40,200 bases of DNA from an uncultured Bacilli bacterium (GTDB lineage Bacteria; Bacillota_I; Bacilli_A; RF39; UBA660), in the NCBI GenBank assembly GCA_947588765.1, contig CANPZG010000008.1:1-40200 (forward strand), given 5' to 3'. This document shows positions 39,933 to 40,200 of this stretch, in pieces. Each line of letters starts with the position of its first letter. Positions within the stretch are counted from its first letter, which is position 1. The notes under the pieces were generated by a model that was not told the origin of the DNA, did not search any database, and worked only from the letters and a program-made list of their open reading frames with translations. The position numbers were made by a program, and so were the translations under genes.

Positions 39933-40200
39933 ATGGATAAAAAAATTTAAATGCTAATTCAACAGATATTATTGTTTCTGGAATCTCTGCGGCAGTTGGA
40001 ATAATTCCTGTAGCTGGCGGATTTGTGTCAGAAATAGTTCAAAATGTTATTCCTAATCAAAGAGAAGACAGAATTGTGAAATTTATTTCCGATTTGAGTG
40101 ATGAATTAGAAAAGACAAAATTTTCGTTAGAAGAATTAAAATTAAAATTTGAAAATCAAAAATATGGTACTTTTACCTATAATTGCTTGCGTGATTTAGT
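39933..40200 (+). pseudogene. membrane-associated protein gene, interrupted at an A7 tract; continues past the window
   Basis: ATG 39933 has a good SD (ggag 39921-39924) but stops after five codons (MDKKI). The next frame is open from just after the A7 tract (39939-39945) to the window end: NLNANSTDIIVSGISAAVGI, then IPVAGGFVSEIVQNVIPNQR, then EDRIVKFISDLSDELEK. One extra A would join them as MDKKNLNANST. The Gly/Ala-rich hydrophobic segment followed by a PNQREDR helix recalls small membrane-inserting proteins seen near defence genes. It may be a true pseudogene, a slippage-controlled gene or a sequencing error. Confidence 0.5.

Overview
The window is very AT-rich bacterial DNA. It has Gram-positive Shine-Dalgarno sequences (aggagg, aggtg), sigma-A promoters and many U-tract terminators. 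The gene content fits a low-GC Bacillota of the Bacilli/Erysipelotrichia type: parE-parC, YneF, YlbD-YlbE, coaD, DusB, a SirA-like gene, a YhfI-like hydrolase, Cls, and a class B sortase with a substrate. Two good Spo0A-box matches and the SirA-, YlbD- and YlbE-like genes suggest descent from, or membership of, a spore-forming lineage. The species cannot be named from the sequence.

Layout. 1-212: 3' end of an IS200/IS605 element. 299-6563: housekeeping genes, namely a HipA-like protein, RmuC, an HTH-metallophosphoesterase, then a tight four-gene run (COG2426 membrane protein, degenerate histidine phosphatase, PduL-type phosphotransacylase, DusB) and a SirA-like gene behind a Spo0A-box-like site. 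6551-6838: a short, strongly folded element between 27-bp direct repeats. 6898-10222: an unknown coiled-coil protein, a candidate small RNA, YneF and two unknown proteins. 10284-15348: parE-parC, then ylbD-ylbE.

15349-21697 looks like a lineage-specific block lying between ylbE and coaD, which are near neighbours in Bacillus. It holds a membrane coiled-coil protein, an Rpn-type nuclease, two LysR regulators, an RlmN/Cfr-like radical SAM enzyme lacking the usual N-terminal domain, and a convergent pair: a class B sortase and a secreted beta-helix protein with an NPSTN sorting signal. 21785-26538 returns to housekeeping genes: zinc-ribbon protein, coaD, MBL hydrolase, PHP phosphoesterase, cardiolipin synthase and a methyltransferase.

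26699 to the end is mostly accessory. A three-gene module centres on a superfamily 2 helicase with six 75-residue helicase-associated (HA) repeats. tRNA-Gly(CCC) and an ABC-2 exporter follow. Next is a defence-like cluster: Hanks-type kinase, ASCH protein, MvaI/BcnI-type restriction endonuclease and its convergent methyltransferase. The last 3.5 kb is decayed DNA: a multi-lesion pseudogene, an IS200/IS605 tnpA fragment, a broken AlbA_2/Schlafen-type gene, copies of a repeat beginning AAATGGAGCGAT, a secreted protein, and at the right edge a gene interrupted in an A7 tract.

Two architectures recur. Convergent pairs share a hairpin terminator built from their own last codons (19984-20011, 35365-35392). 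Also, terminator-like hairpins carry the next gene's Shine-Dalgarno in the 3' arm (ylbD, sortase). The best candidates for undescribed biology are the HA-repeat helicase module, the 6551-6838 element, the truncated RlmN-like enzyme and the kinase/ASCH/restriction cluster.
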